This document shows positions 37,182 to 37,397 of a DNA stretch of 37,397 nt, in pieces. Under the pieces are notes generated by a model. That model worked only from the letters and a program-made list of their open reading frames with translations, searched no databases and was not told the origin of the DNA. Within the stretch, counting starts at the first letter, position 1. Every line of letters starts with the position of its first letter. The stretch lies in the IMG/VR virus record IMGVR_UViG_3300042468_000905, positions 1 to 37,397 of that record, one strand, 5' to 3'. The position numbers were made by a program, and so were the translations under genes. The stretch is from a virus.

Positions 37182-37397
37182 GTCGAGCCTCCGTCGCCGC
37201 CGCCGGTGCCGTAGCCGCGGCCATCGCCGAAGCCGCTACCGGTAAAACGCGGGGTGCCGTAGCCGCTGCCGCCACCGCCGCCACCGCCGCCGATACCGCC
37301 GCCGCTGCCCCAGCCGTTGCCGCGATCGTTGGCGCCGGTAATACGACCCAAGGCGTTGAGCACGAACCGACCCCCGCACACGCCGAACACGTTTACA
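37178..37397 (-). CDS. Glycine-rich array member A (start outside window)
   Basis: The frame is open to the window edge; the first visible residues VNVFGVCGGRFVLNALGRI match the conserved array head, so only the initial MSVT-type codons are missing. A Gly-rich tail follows (GNGWGSGGGIGGGGGGGGSG, YGTPRFTGSGFGDGRG, GGGDGGST). The array may continue beyond the window. Confidence 0.65.
   Translation of the reverse strand, partial: VNVFGVCGGRFVLNALGRITGANDRGNGWGSGGGIGGGGGGGGSGYGTPRFTGSGFGDGRGYGTGGGDGGST

Larger units (their letters stand above)
36841..37292. repeat. Direct repeat pair in the glycine-rich array (310-bp offset)
   Basis: 36841-36982 and 37151-37292 match at 136 of 142 positions by direct comparison. 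The block covers the tail end of one member, the Shine-Dalgarno, the start codon and the head of the next. The short head block, coding for V-N-V-F-(A/G)-V-C, recurs at ~36602-36638, ~36838-36871, ~37102-37134, ~37148-37181 and at the right edge. This shows expansion by unequal crossing-over. Confidence 0.9.

Noticed and set aside
36500-37397. CRISPR-like repeats at the right end
   Set aside because: Repeats are codon-phased Gly/Asp runs within overlapping genes and a duplicated gene head; there are no regular spacers and no cas genes apart from a stand-alone Cas4-like nuclease elsewhere.
1-37397. tRNA or rRNA genes and insertion sequences
   Set aside because: No cloverleaf-like segment with the conserved GTTC loop region was noticed in gaps, which are all under about 65 nt, and no transposase or terminal inverted repeat was found. 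A covariance-model scan was not possible.

Overview
The window is most of the genome of a tailed bacteriophage with podovirus-like features; no host gene is seen. It is strongly GC-rich. Genes abut or overlap by 1-14 nt (ATGA, GTGA and TGATG junctions), and no stretch above about 65 nt lacks a coding call. The lysis cassette (GH24 lysozyme, inner-membrane spanin, lipoprotein spanin) points to a Gram-negative host. There is no integrase, excisionase or phage RNA polymerase here. The clearest promoter is of host sigma70 type, so the phage is probably lytic and depends on host RNA polymerase; this is inference. Terminase, portal and the start of the capsid gene must lie outside the window.

Layout. 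(1) 1-23518, plus strand, is the late block. It holds the end of the major capsid protein, a probable decoration protein, a small beta-rich virion protein and two tail-fibre-type proteins with phage fibre repeats. Two small conserved proteins, two adaptor/connector-type proteins and a minor structural protein follow. Next come the lysis genes (5969-7323), a tiny Met-Gly-Lys-Pro repeat peptide gene, an 809-aa nozzle-like tail protein, and a run of probable ejection proteins that ends in a 3170-aa giant polyvalent protein. A conserved-looking 53-aa gene sits out of frame inside the giant gene. (2) 23511-36149, minus strand, is the replication and early block, convergent with the late block and overlapping it by 8 nt. 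In transcription order (high to low coordinates) it starts from a good sigma70 promoter at 36184-36212. It reads through an unknown 266-aa protein, a DUF5664/MazG-like nucleotide hydrolase candidate and seven small overlapping ORFs. It continues with family A DNA polymerase, dCMP deaminase, a Cas4/RecB-like nuclease with a four-Cys cluster, a VRR-NUC nuclease, a SNF2-type helicase, an unknown 134-aa protein, an SSB-like zinc/AT-hook protein, an HTH protein and a primase-helicase. (3) 36190-37397, minus strand, is a tandem array of six related glycine-rich genes, one reduced to 15 codons and one cut by the window edge.

How it fits together. The minus-strand block supplies DNA synthesis (polymerase, primase-helicase, SSB-like protein), recombination or DNA processing (SNF2 helicase, two nucleases) and nucleotide supply (dCMP deaminase, dNTP hydrolase candidate). 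The plus-strand block builds the virion, ejects the genome and lyses the cell. The points most worth following are the coupled glycine-rich paralogue array, the gene nested in the giant ORF, the MGKGKPP-repeat mini-gene with a near-perfect Shine-Dalgarno sequence, and the leucine at the 762-equivalent position of the polymerase.
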